Source: Balamuthia mandrillaris
Lineage: Eukaryota; Discosea; Longamoebia; Balamuthiidae
DNA length: 50,000 bases
Direction of reading: 5' to 3'
NCBI GenBank assembly: GCA_031835245.1
Contig: JAVKOQ010000303.1
Span: forward strand, 1-50,000
The position numbers and the translations under genes are program-made. Below the pieces are notes generated by a model, which made no database searches, was not told the origin of the DNA, and was given only the letters and a program-made list of their open reading frames with translations. Shown here piece after piece: positions 8,761 through 19,330 of the stretch (the first letter of the stretch is position 1; each line of letters starts with the position of its first letter).

Positions 8761-11196
8761 ATGTCGGCCAAGGCCGCCAGGGATTCCCGTGCTTCCTTCG
8801 ACGCAGCCTCTCCCTCCTCTTCCTTCTCGCTGGGCGGCAGCGAGTCCTCATTGGAATGTGCGGGCGGGGTGCGTGGGGGTCAACGTATCAGCGTTTGGGA
8901 CCTGGTCCATCCTCACTCCGCTGCTTCTTCTTCCTCTTCTTCCTCTTCTTCCTCATCTGCCCCCAGCAACAACAACAAAGCGGCAGTACAACAACGACAC
9001 TCCGAAGAAGAAAATCAGAGACAACAAAGCGGTAGTGGGGATAGCAACACAAGTAGGCTGATTGAAGGGGCAGAAACCGAGGAGGAGGAAGAGGGGATGA
9101 TGGGCAGAAGGGGAGACGGGGAGGCCAGCAACAAACCACAACAACAGGGACGACCACGCACCAAACGTCCGACTACCCTCAACAACGGTCCAAACGCAAG
9201 CCAGCAGAAACTTGCACAGCCGGCGACGGCATCCCCCAAAAGGAAGATGACCAGAACCGAACAACAACAACAACGGCCTTCCACACAAACAGCAACCACA
9301 ACAAATCAGAAAGCCCACGAGAGTCGTGAGAGCAAAAAAAAGCAGAGACGGACGAGAAACAAACACGGAAGCGAATATTCGGCGTTTGTTTCCTCTTTTT
9401 CTCTCAACTCGGTTGATCCTTCCTCCTCATCGGCATCTTCCTCATCTTCTTTTGCTTCTTCCTCCACAACAACATCTCAACGCTCCCAATCTCCCTCTTC
9501 CTCCTCGCTATTGCCAACCGCGAACGAAGCTAACGGAAGAGGGCGCTCGTTACGGCTATCATCCTCCAGAAAAAGGAATAGAATAGCCTACGAACAACAA
9601 CCACAAGACGCGGAAGAGGAGGAGGAAGAAGAAGAGATCATAACGGCTGGGGCTCGTAGACTATCCTCCTCTTCCTCTTGCTCCTCTATTTCTTCTTCCT
9701 CTTCTACTTCTTCGCGCCACCACACTTTTGCTCTCTCCGAGTCTCATCTTCACCTCATGGCGGAGGCGCTGCGCTACCTCGAGAAGTATGTTCTAGAGCT
9801 ATGGTACTGTTGCCCTATCCATCCGGCTGCTACCAGCACCGACTACCTGCGCTACTTCCTGGCCACGGACTCGGCAAGAGAGGAGTCCGACCCTCTGGCC
9901 CTCAGCGTCACTGTGGTGCTCTGCTTGGGCTCTCTGAGCTACGGCCGCCACGAGATTGCTCGCCATTTTTGGGAACGAGGGCGGGAGTACCTGGAGAAGC
10001 TCTTTGACAGCACGGACCTGGCAGTAGCGGACGCATTGTCCGGCCTCGCTTACTACGCCTGGATGCACAATGACGAAGAGAGGTTGACCTACTTTTCTAT
10101 CTTGGCCCTTAACATTGCCCGTCGTGCCCAAAAGTCCACCTTTGTGCACTACCAACAGTACCTGAGGGCACTCTACGTGGCCCATCTTTTGCCCAGCACT
10201 TCTGCTCAAGAAAAAAGACTCCTTCGCAAAGAGTTCAACGTAGCACGCGCCCACATGCCTGCCCATGAGTTCACCTCGGTGGCCTTTTTGCAGCGACAGC
10301 GCATCGGACAGCTTCTTGACAGGGCTAGCTCATCTTCACCTCCTGCAACGAGTCTCTCTTCCTCTCCCTCTTTTTCTTCCTCAGCCTTTCCTGCCAGCCG
10401 CAGTTCTGCTCTCACCAATAGCACCAACAGCTCCTTATCACCACTGCTAACTGTGCCTCTCTCCTTTTCTTCTTCCCCCTATGTCTCTCTCGAACGGCCG
10501 AACGTAACAACCCCTCCAGAACGCACCTCTGCTTCTGGCAATGGAGCCACCACCTCCTCCACACCCAACTCTAGAGAAGCCACACTCAACTCCAACAAAC
10601 ACAATGCCGACCACAACGACCAAGAGTTAACCTATGAAGACATGAGCTTCAGCATCTACAAATACAACGACATCAGCGATCTTCCCTGGGACGTCCTCCC
10701 AGTGATGTACAAGCTTTGGGACTTTGTATGGATCCGGTGGGACGTACTGCACGCCGTCGATATGTTCCGAGCGAATCCATCCCCACAGGCCCGACAGGGC
10801 CTTGCCCAACTGCTCTTTATTCTAGAGAATTGGATGGAGATGCAGCAGCGCGTGCTGCGGAGCGAGAAGTTTCCCATCCCTGCCAAGCTGGTCCTTCAGC
10901 TGACCCCTCTGGCACTCAAGTGCGAGCTGTTATGGTGGTTGGACAGAAGGGATGAAGCTTTGGAGGGCGCTCTCAAATTCTTGTCCATGTCCCAGACTCC
11001 TGAATTTCGGATGTTTGGCTTTTGGGCTCACAAGGATACCCTCGAGCTCATCCCTGGCTTGTTCCTTCGGAGCAAACGCTACGACCTGCTGCGAGCCCAG
11101 CTGCTCGCCATGGAGGAGTTGGCGTTGGTCTACCCAGCCACGAAAGCGCGGTGGATGTGGTACTTGGCCGAGTTGGAGAAGAGCGACAGCGGGTGA
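8761..11196 (+). CDS. Large Ser/Gln-rich protein with MHR-like helical region
   Basis: This is a single uninterrupted frame of 811 residues. The first 315 residues are low complexity: Ser runs, Gln/Asn/Thr stretches and basic patches (KRKMTRTEQ, SKKKQRR), suggesting a disordered nuclear N terminus. Residues 320-480 are helical, with ALRYLEKYVLELWYCCPIHP and later ALSGLAYYAWMHNDEERLTY. This pattern resembles the middle homology region of fungal Zn2Cys6 transcription factors, but no zinc cluster is visible. A second disordered linker (about residues 520-620) is followed by a globular C-terminal domain (DMSFSIYKYNDISDLPWDVL onward) rich in Trp and Leu. Transcriptional regulation is inference; the resemblance is weak and could be generic helical repeats. 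Confidence 0.6.
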   Translation: MSAKAARDSRASFDAASPSSSFSLGGSESSLECAGGVRGGQRISVWDLVHPHSAASSSSSSSSSSSAPSNNNKAAVQQRHSEEENQRQQSGSGDSNTSRLIEGAETEEEEEGMMGRRGDGEASNKPQQQGRPRTKRPTTLNNGPNASQQKLAQPATASPKRKMTRTEQQQQRPSTQTATTTNQKAHESRESKKKQRRTRNKHGSEYSAFVSSFSLNSVDPSSSSASSSSSFASSSTTTSQRSQSPSSSSLLPTANEANGRGRSLRLSSSRKRNRIAYEQQPQDAEEEEEEEEIITAGARRLSSSSSCSSISSSSSTSSRHHTFALSESHLHLMAEALRYLEKYVLELWYCCPIHPAATSTDYLRYFLATDSAREESDPLALSVTVVLCLGSLSYGRHEIARHFWERGREYLEKLFDSTDLAVADALSGLAYYAWMHNDEERLTYFSILALNIARRAQKSTFVHYQQYLRALYVAHLLPSTSAQEKRLLRKEFNVARAHMPAHEFTSVAFLQRQRIGQLLDRASSSSPPATSLSSSPSFSSSAFPASRSSALTNSTNSSLSPLLTVPLSFSSSPYVSLERPNVTTPPERTSASGNGATTSSTPNSREATLNSNKHNADHNDQELTYEDMSFSIYKYNDISDLPWDVLPVMYKLWDFVWIRWDVLHAVDMFRANPSPQARQGLAQLLFILENWMEMQQRVLRSEKFPIPAKLVLQLTPLALKCELLWWLDRRDEALEGALKFLSMSQTPEFRMFGFWAHKDTLELIPGLFLRSKRYDLLRAQLLAMEELALVYPATKARWMWYLAELEKSDSG

Positions 11197-11383
11197 AGTC
11201 GGTTTCTTCTTTTTTTCTGCCTTTTTTTTTGTAATTTTTTAATTTGCCAAAAATAGAAATAGTTGACTGTAAATGGTATTATGAAATTTCATGCGAGTTT
11301 CTTTCCAGATTCCCCAATGACGTGTCAGGCTACGTCAAACATGGATATTTGTCGACCCGATAACAAAACACGCGTTAACGCTA

Positions 11384-11420
11384 AGAGAAGAAGAAGAAGA
11401 AGGAGAAGAAGAAGAAGAAA
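11384..11420 (+). repeat. (GAA)n tract upstream of WRKY gene
   Basis: An interrupted AAG/GAA trinucleotide tract lies just 5' of the WRKY start. The rest of 11197-11447 is AT-rich intergenic sequence with no recognised signal. Confidence 0.7.
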
Positions 11421-11447
11421 CGGTAGTGCCACAAGAAAGTAAAAATA

Positions 11448-13373
11448 ATGGGGACGGTGTCTTCCCACTCCCAGAGCACCAGCGCTGCCGCCACCAATTC
11501 TACTCCTTCTAGTTCCTATTCTGCTCCTGTGATAAGCTCGAGGGTACGCCGCCTTTCGCTTTTATCGTTTTTTTTTTTTTTGGTTAAAACATGCGATCGA
11601 TTCTTCCAATCTCTTACCTTCTTCCCGTTGTTGATAGTTCCCATTAGACACACAACAAACGCCTCGCTCGTTGATAGATGAAGCCGCTGACATAGACAGG
11701 GGAGGAGAAAAACTCCCACCTGCAGCAGCAGCCAGCAAAGAGGTTTCCAGCTCACGGCAGACTACTACAACAACTCCAGCAAGCAAATCAAGTATTTCAT
11801 CAATTTTGCAACCCAAGGACGAAGAAAGTGAAGAAGACGAAACAGATAGTGAAGAAGGTGAAGACGAAGCCAAGGTAGTAGAAAGCAGAGGATCGATTAG
11901 CACAACGCAAAAGTTCTCTTCAAAAAGTTTGCAACAAGGAGGAGAAGCGAACAACAACCACAACAACAATAGAACGTTGATAGATGGAGAGCGTCCATCA
12001 TCCCCATTGTCAACACGACTGAACCACGTTGTATCCTCGTCTTCTGAAGAAGGACGTAACTCGGAAAGCAAAGGAGAGGCAGCTTCGGAAGACGATGGTT
12101 TTCGATGGAGGAAATACGGACGCAAGTCAGTGAAAGGCAGCCAATTTCCTCGCAGCTATTACAAGTGCACCCACCCCGGCTGCCAAGTGAAGAAGCAGGT
12201 AGAGGCTGTGTTGGATAAGAGTGGCAAAACGGTGTATCATACAACCTATAAGGGAGAGCACAGCCATGACATGCCACAGGTCACTCGCCTTAACGCTCAG
12301 GACCAGCTTACCTTCAAGAACTCTGTTCTCTCTGAATTTTTAGGGGTTCGATTGCTTTTGTAAACCTTTGTTCTTCTGTCTCTATCTGACTTTACCTCGT
12401 TTTCTTTTAAACGCAGAGAACAGACTGTGAGGGTGCTGTAGGCAAACATAAACGAGGCAGTACTAGTACCACTGGCTCTTCTTCTCGTGGTCGCAACGAT
12501 GGTGATCATGATGAGGACACAAACGAAGATGAAGGAGACCGGTCATCAGAGGACCGGAACAAAAATCGCCTTTCGACCACATCGGCCGCAAACCCGAGAC
12601 TGGTGATAGAAACCAAAGTGGGAGTTGACTATCTCGATGACGGGTATCATTGGCGCAAGTACGGACAGAAAAACGTCAAAGGTAGCACAAATCCCAGAAG
12701 TTACTATAAGTGCACGGAGAAGAATTGCCCAGTGAAGAAACAGGTAGAACGAAACGGGAATGTAATCATTAACACATACGAGGGAAAACACAACCATCTT
12801 GCTCCTGGCTTAGATCCTACTGCCAGAAAGCGGCGAAGAAGGAAACATTCCCCTGAGAAGGAGCTTCAATCTTGGACAACTATAGAGCATACAACTACCC
12901 CTCAACAACTTTCTTCCTCGTCTTCTTCATCCTCCTCTACTTCCTCAACCTCCTCTTCATCCGCCTCAACCTCTTTTGCTCCTTCTTCCTTTTCTCCTAC
13001 TTCATCCAACACTCCTTCTTACTATCGGCCAGAGGCCTCTTTCTCCTCACCTCCTCAATTGGCAGGGGTTTCTGCTTTAGCATACGCCGCCTTTCATGAC
13101 ATTGATAACTCTCCTCCGACCTCTTCCTCCTTTTCTCGACCACTTGCTCCAATTGCCCATCCAGCAACCTCCAATCCTGACCCTTTTCTTCGCAATCACA
13201 ACCCTTCCTCTTCTTCCTCTGGACCCACTTTGCGCCAAGTCTCTCTTCCCCCATTTTCTCAACTGGCTCCTCCGCCGGGTGGAGGAGCACAGCTTCCATT
13301 TTTTACTTCTTCCTTTTTGCCTCCCCCTGTTTACGGAAGCAATTCTATGCTTCCTCCACAAAACCCCAAATAA
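11448..13373 (+). CDS. WRKY transcription factor with two WRKY domains
   Basis: Exons are 11448-11543, 11638 to about 12345 (or 12321), and 12417-13373; all junctions are phase 0. After an acidic Ser-rich N terminus, WRKY domain 1 (about 12096-12285) has [23 protein letters not shown] and HSHD. WRKY domain 2 (about 12630-12795) has [23 protein letters not shown] and HNH. Both keep the C2H2 zinc ligands, as in plant group I WRKY proteins that bind W-boxes (TTGAC core). Domain 1 carries WRKYGRK rather than WRKYGQK. The C-terminal 190 residues are Ser/Pro-rich and probably activating. A basic stretch RKRRRRKH after domain 2 is a likely nuclear signal. WRKY proteins are known in some amoebozoans and other protists as well as plants. 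Confidence 0.92.
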
Positions 13374-13391
13374 CAGACAGCAATTAGTTTA

Positions 13392-13395
<4 letters not shown>

Positions 13396-13471
<76 letters not shown>
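13396..13471 (+). repeat. (CT)n microsatellite
   Basis: A long, slightly interrupted CT tract lies about 25 bases after the WRKY stop codon, in the interval between two convergent genes. Confidence 0.95.
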
Positions 13472-13475
<4 letters not shown>

Positions 13476-13572
13476 TGTTGTTTTCTGCTGTACGTTCACA
13501 AGAGAGACCTCAACCTTTCGTTTGTTGCTAATAACAAATACAAAAACAAAACAGAGAAAGGAAGAAACTGTT

Positions 13573-16389
13573 TCAACTTGCAGAGCCATTCTCGGTCTTG
13601 GCCATAAGCTTGTTGACATTAATACTGTCTCCGATGCTTTTCATCCAAATCTGATGGATTAAAAATCACACAAAGTTAGTAAACTCACAATATGATTTTT
13701 GGGGTGACAGTATTTCGCTTACCTGTTTCTCGTTAGCAGAGATACAGTGGAAGAACCTCCAATTCTTCATCCGTTCCTTCTCCACCTTCTTAGGATCCAG
13801 ACTCTTGCTCTTCCTCTTATCCGCCTTGCCTTGCACCTCCAACAAAAACCTTCTGGTCTCATCATCCACGCTGATCGCAAACACGTTAGACAGCTCATCC
13901 TCTGAATGTACATCATGAAGAGAGATGCCAGAGAAAGGTAGAATCTCCACGAATTGGTAGACTCTTCCTTGATAGCCTCCGCTGCTGGCGCTGGAGCCAG
14001 GCGAAGAAGCCCTTCGACTTTTCCTCTTGTCTAATTCAGTCTTAACCAAAATGTCGTTGAACATAAAGTAATAGTTGGTGGTCCGTTTCCTCTGGTTTGC
14101 TGAGTCATCGACGGCTCCTTCCCGAATGAAGAGACGACCTTTCACGTAGAGCTGAATGTCTTCCTTTCCGGCAGGCAGAATGAGGCTGTTTTGGATGGCA
14201 AAGATTTTCTCCCTGTTCTCCTGCTCTCTCTTCTTCTCGTTGATGTGGTTGTTTACCCCTTTGACCATCTCGAAGGCTGTCTGCAAGTTCTCCATGTCGG
14301 GATGGCTCTCAGCGGTGTACTTGAGAATACCGGAGATAAGCATCTCATAGCGAGGCAGTCGTTGGATGGGCAAGATGAGGTAGAAGGATATATCTGCCAC
14401 TCCGTTGGAGGAGCAAAACTTTTGGATGGTTTCATTTAGATCTGAGTTCTTCTGTCTCGCCTCCGTCAACTTTTCTGATGCTGCGTCGTACGTGTTGATG
14501 AAGGAACTGTACATTTTGAGGAGTGCGGCCCGCTTAACAAACACTTCGCCCACTTTGCCTGTAGTTTCAAGGACTTTTTTTAACTCTGTCCTGTTTTTTT
14601 AAAATTGCAATTTTTTAGTGTTTGTATGCAGTAGCTATTGTGCCATTAAAAAAAGAAGACTGAGAGAAGATGAGAGAGAAGAAAGCTAAAAAGAGCATAA
14701 GCACGTACAATATTTCTTTTGTAAGTTGAGTAATTCGTTGGAGGCTATCGAACAGAGAGCTGATAGTCTTGTCGTTGACAACTTCGTGAGCCCCATTCAC
14801 AAGTGGATCCACAAAAGAGAACATCAACGTGCGCAGCTGCGTATAATACACAGTTTCAGAGTCCATCATCTCTTTAACTGAAGCCGCTCGCATTCGTTCT
14901 CGCTTAGCTAGGTAACGAGCATGAGTTTACGAGAGAGAAAGAGGAAAGGATGGGCAGAGAGGAAGAGAAATGTGTGTAAGAAGAAAAGAGAGAAAGAGAG
15001 CAAGAGCAAAACAGCTGGAAAATGGTACCACGTTGTTCTTCATCTGACCCTGTAATATCTTCTTGTTGTTGTTGCTCGATTTGGGATTGGGCTAGAATGG
15101 TGGAAGCCCTTGGGTTAACAGCTTTCTGCTTGCGCTCAACCACCTCTGGAACAGCAATGAGTAAGGACCGAATGGCCGCAACAATGTTAGTTATCGTTTG
15201 ATCTAGATCCTTGCCGCTGCTATCCATCCCTTCAAACCGAGCTTTGGCTGCCGCCAGCAAGTCATACGTTACTTCGCGGAGCAAATACTCATCATCTTGA
15301 AGACCCGCTTCTTTAGCAATCTCTACTAATGCGTTTAAGTGGTTGAGCGTGGTTCTTGCTGTTTGCGAGAAGGCTACGTCGCCCTTCATGCCCGTTGCTG
15401 CTTGAACTAACGCTTTTACTGTGTGTTCAACAAGCTACGTCAGAATGAGAAGAAAGAATAGGAGGGTTGTTTCTCACCTGAGGAGACGCAGTTGCCAGCA
15501 ATCTGCTGAACTTGTTCGTTTAGATCTCGCGGCTGTGCGGGTTTTGGTTGCTCCTCGTCCAATTGTCGCCATTTAACAGCTTCTTGTAGAACCTCACGTA
15601 TGGTTTCCGTAACCACACGCATGATGTGCGATAACTCTTTTGTAACGTCACAACATTCATAAGGTTTTGCCAAGGAAAGGTATCAGAGAAGAAGGCTAAC
15701 AATAATAATATAAAAAAAAAGAAGAAGAAGAAGAAGAAGAACAACAACAACAACAAGAAGTACCTGATTCCGAGACAGGAGCGGAAGCTTTGATAGAATC
15801 TGTTGTTTTACGGATAAGTTGTGCAACAGAGGCTTGCAATTCTTTCAAAGGGGTACGAGGTCAGCGTTTAACATATGTTGACTAAGAAAGGAGGAGCGGG
15901 CGTACTAGAAGAAAGCGAGTTCATGGACTGCGTGCGGCTGCGGCGAAGCGTCATATGAGAGCCAATCACAGCGGCAGAGCCTAACGCGTTGGTCTTTTGC
16001 TGCTGGGCATTGATGATTTTGACCAACGCCAAGGCAGCCTTGGTGGTCCTCTTCGCCCGCTCAAAGAGAGCTGGGGCGTCGAGGATGTATCCTGGCACCT
16101 GCCCTTTCCGGTTGAGCTCCTCGACGAGAGCCGTCGCGTCCACCAAGATGGCTTTGCATATCTCCACTACCGAGTTGAAGAGGTCTTCGCTTTCCAGGGC
16201 AGAAGAAGAAGAAGAAGAAGAAGGGGAAGAAGAAGAATAGGCAGCTGAGGTGCTTGGCACGAAAGAAACGGAAGGGGCGGAAGAAGTGGAAGCAGAGAGA
16301 GGAGAATGAGAGGCATAAGTAAGCGGAGGAAGAGCAGAGGGAAGAGAGGCCCTGGCTCGAGTGGACGGAGAGTTGGTTCTTCGTTGCAT
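13573..16389 (-). CDS. Rho guanine nucleotide exchange factor (helical N terminus, DH-PH)
   Basis: A multi-exon minus-strand gene starts at the ATG at 16389 (MQRRTNSPS) and stops at 13573-13575. Exon 1 (16389-15906) is Ser-rich, then helical (AKRTTKAALALVKIINAQQQ). Further exons near 15850-15770, 15665-15480 and 15410-15030 code more long amphipathic helices. This helical part is not recognised, though it recalls four-helix adhesion-protein repeats. The DH domain spans exons at about 14905-14710 and 14584-13722. It starts at VKEMMDSETVYYTQLRTLM, contains GEVFVKRAALLKMYSSF, and has the signature LPIQRLPRYEMLISGILKYT. A PH domain follows (LYVKGRLFIREGAVDD to the last exon, IWMKSIGDSI, 13650-13573). 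DH-PH proteins load GTP onto Rho/Rac GTPases at membranes. All DH conserved blocks are present, so it should be active. Confidence 0.85.
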
Positions 16390-16960
16390 TCTCTGAGCTC
16401 TACCCTCCACCACAAAAGAGTTTTAAAAACTCTTATTAAACTTATACTGCTCAAAATATAAGAGGAAAAAACAAAAATATAAAGCGACAAAGGTTGGCTG
16501 GGCCAAAAGCTGTGTGCGAGAGAGGGAGAGAGAAAAACCCACACCCTCCCAAACTATCACTACTACAACCAGCAATCCCAGCTGTCCCCTCTTGGCCGTT
16601 CCACTGACGAATACAACCAACAGCACTGGGGCGGGTGGGTGGGTGGGTGATACCCCCTTTTTTTTTTTTTGCTGGGTTTTGGTTGTTGCAGTGGCTGGCT
16701 GGGTTTTTTGGTGTGCTGTTGCCCCCTCCCCCTAATCATTTGTATTAGGAAACCTTCGGGTCGTGTTTTTGTTTGGTGATTCGCCACCCTGGGCACCACG
16801 ATCTCAATTTTTCAAATATTTGATAGTTGATTGGTGAATCCAACCAACACAACTTGTCCAAAAATTGACCTCGAAAAATTACAAAAAAGAAAAAAGCACC
16901 TCCACCCTCCCCTCCCCTACTCTACTCCCCTCCCCACCCTCCCACCCCTTCCCCCAGGGT
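16390..16960. other. Spacer between two exchange-factor genes
   Basis: The spacer contains pyrimidine-rich and homopolymer T sequence (about 16658-16670), a (GGGT)n patch and AT-rich sequence. It is presumably the promoter of the downstream gene and the 3' region of the upstream one. No exon or specific site was found. Confidence 0.4.
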
Positions 16961-19189
16961 TCAGTCCAGAAGAGGCTCCTTCTCTGGTTGCTGTCTCTGA
17001 AGCAATCGGTTGAGATCCTGCAACCATGCCTCCTTCTCCTCCGGTGATGGCGCAATGAGATTCCAACACGCGTCCTTGGTTTGGAGGTGGAAGGTCAAGG
17101 TAAAGCCGCTGCTGACCACTGATGCAGCACCTGTGGCAGGAATTCCAGGGTTTGGTGAGGAAGATGCAGAAGAAGATGAAGCAAAGTTATCGGCCGAAGC
17201 CGTCCGCGACACTGATTGTGGCATAGCACGTGGTACACTGGAAGAAGGAGGAGGATTGGAGGAGGAGAGATCCCCTTCTTTTGCTGTTACTGTTGCCGTT
17301 GCTATTGAAGATGTTGGAGGAAGAGGGCCAGAGGAAGAGAAGGATAAGGAAGAGGTGGTGGTAGCTTCAGGTGAGGAAGGGAGAGGACCGCTAGTGGAAT
17401 GGGATAGATTGGAAGGACTATGTTGGTACTCGTTGTGGTTGTGGTTCTGGTTGTTGACAGAGACGCTGGAAAACTGGTGATGGAGCGTGTCGGGAGAAGA
17501 AGAGATCATAACGCTTCGCCGCCGGTCATCCACGTCCACGTCTATGCTCAATCCTTCTCGCAGCAGCACTGAGAGTGGTCGTGTAGCTGAAGAAGAAGCG
17601 GAAGTGAATGAATCTCGACGAAGACGCGGGCTTATTAAAGAAGTAGCCACAGAGGATTCCACTTGTTCATAACTTTGTTGTTCTATGGAGGTTTCTGAAG
17701 GGTTCAGAGATGAAGAAGAAGCATAAGAAGGAAGAGAGGAAGGAGTCGCAGTTGAAGCGGAAGAGGCGCCTTGTTGCTGCTGATGTTGTTGTTGTTGGGA
17801 CGACTGTATTTTGCCTGTGCCATCATTAACAGCAAGAACCTCCGGAAGAGGCAAAACAACAGCGAATGGGACAACAAGGTCATGCAGATCAGCAGCACTA
17901 TCCCCCAGCCTTGGCATCTTTCCTGCTGCTGGCCGTTTCCTGTTGCTGCTCATTGCTTCATCGCCACTGCCCATCGTAGATGACGCTGCTGTTTGTTCAG
18001 CACTGCTACCACCACCTCCCTCTGATGTATCACTGGTAGAGTCGTTTGCTTCGGAAGAAGCAGCAATGCCTGCATTAATGTCCGAGCTGCTCGTAGCTGT
18101 GGTCGCTGTTGTTGCCGTTGTTGTCGCGGCATTCTTTTGAGAGGTGACCTCCAGCATTTCTTTGCTGCTGTTGCTGTTCTGTTTCTCTGCATTTTTCTCT
18201 GCCTTCTCTTTTTCTTTCTCTCGTTCGTTGGCTAGTTTCTGTTGTTGCAATCGTTTCTCTCGTTCTGCTTGTTGGTTTTCAAAGGTGTCGATGGGAATGC
18301 CGCTGCAGCAAACCAACAAATCATCAAAGAGGAAAAATGTGTGCTTCTGCGCGGACCTAAAGCCATCTATAACGATGCTCCCAATCGGATTTTCATCCGT
18401 TTGCAGGTCATCTATCTCTGGCAGATGCAGTTGCCATCCCATCGTGGCTTCTCTTATAAATCTGCGTTGTGGATGATATAAAGACTAAAAGGAGAGAGAG
18501 AGAGAGAGAGAAAAGGTTATCGTGAGACAATTTGGTTTTGATGAGAATGGATGTGAAAGAGCGTACACAAGGTAGATAGTCGCTTAAACTTTCTTCAACG
18601 GATAATAATTTTTTCATGTTGGAGCCATCCTTATCAATACCACTGTTAAGCTCAGCAAGCATGCCTTTGAGCTTCTTATGAGCATTTTTTGTTTCCTTCA
18701 AGTCCTGCTCATCTTCCGAATAGCGGCACATTTCCTTTTAACATTTTACCAAGGAAAAAATATGTCAACCAACAAAGACAGAAAAAAATATGTCAACTAT
18801 TAAAGGAATGAGAGAAGAAGAGAACGACGAAGACAGAAAAAGAAGAGGAGACACATAGAGGGAAAGCAGTACTTTGAGCAAGAGCAGATATCTTGGTAAA
18901 CGCTGAACGGGTTGGATGAGAAAAGCTTCCAAAGGCAATCCTGACGCCACTAATTGACCAGCCTCAAATTGCTAAGCAACGCCATGCAGATCAGAACACT
19001 TCTGCTTACAGACGAGGTGGAGGGATGGGCATACCTGTTTTGTTTCTCGGAAAGCGGCGTTGTTGCCTGTAAGAAAGAGCGTCATAACCTGGCTTGAGGG
19101 AAAGTCTTTAAGGTAGCCTTCATAATCCATCAAGAAGTCTGACTGTTGTTGTTGGAAAAAAAGAAGGTTAAGATGTGCAATTGCATAAC

Positions 19190-19220
<31 letters not shown>

Positions 19221-19271
19221 CAAAACAAAACAAAACAAAACAAAACAAAACAAAACAAAACAAAACAAAAC

Positions 19272-19330
<59 letters not shown>

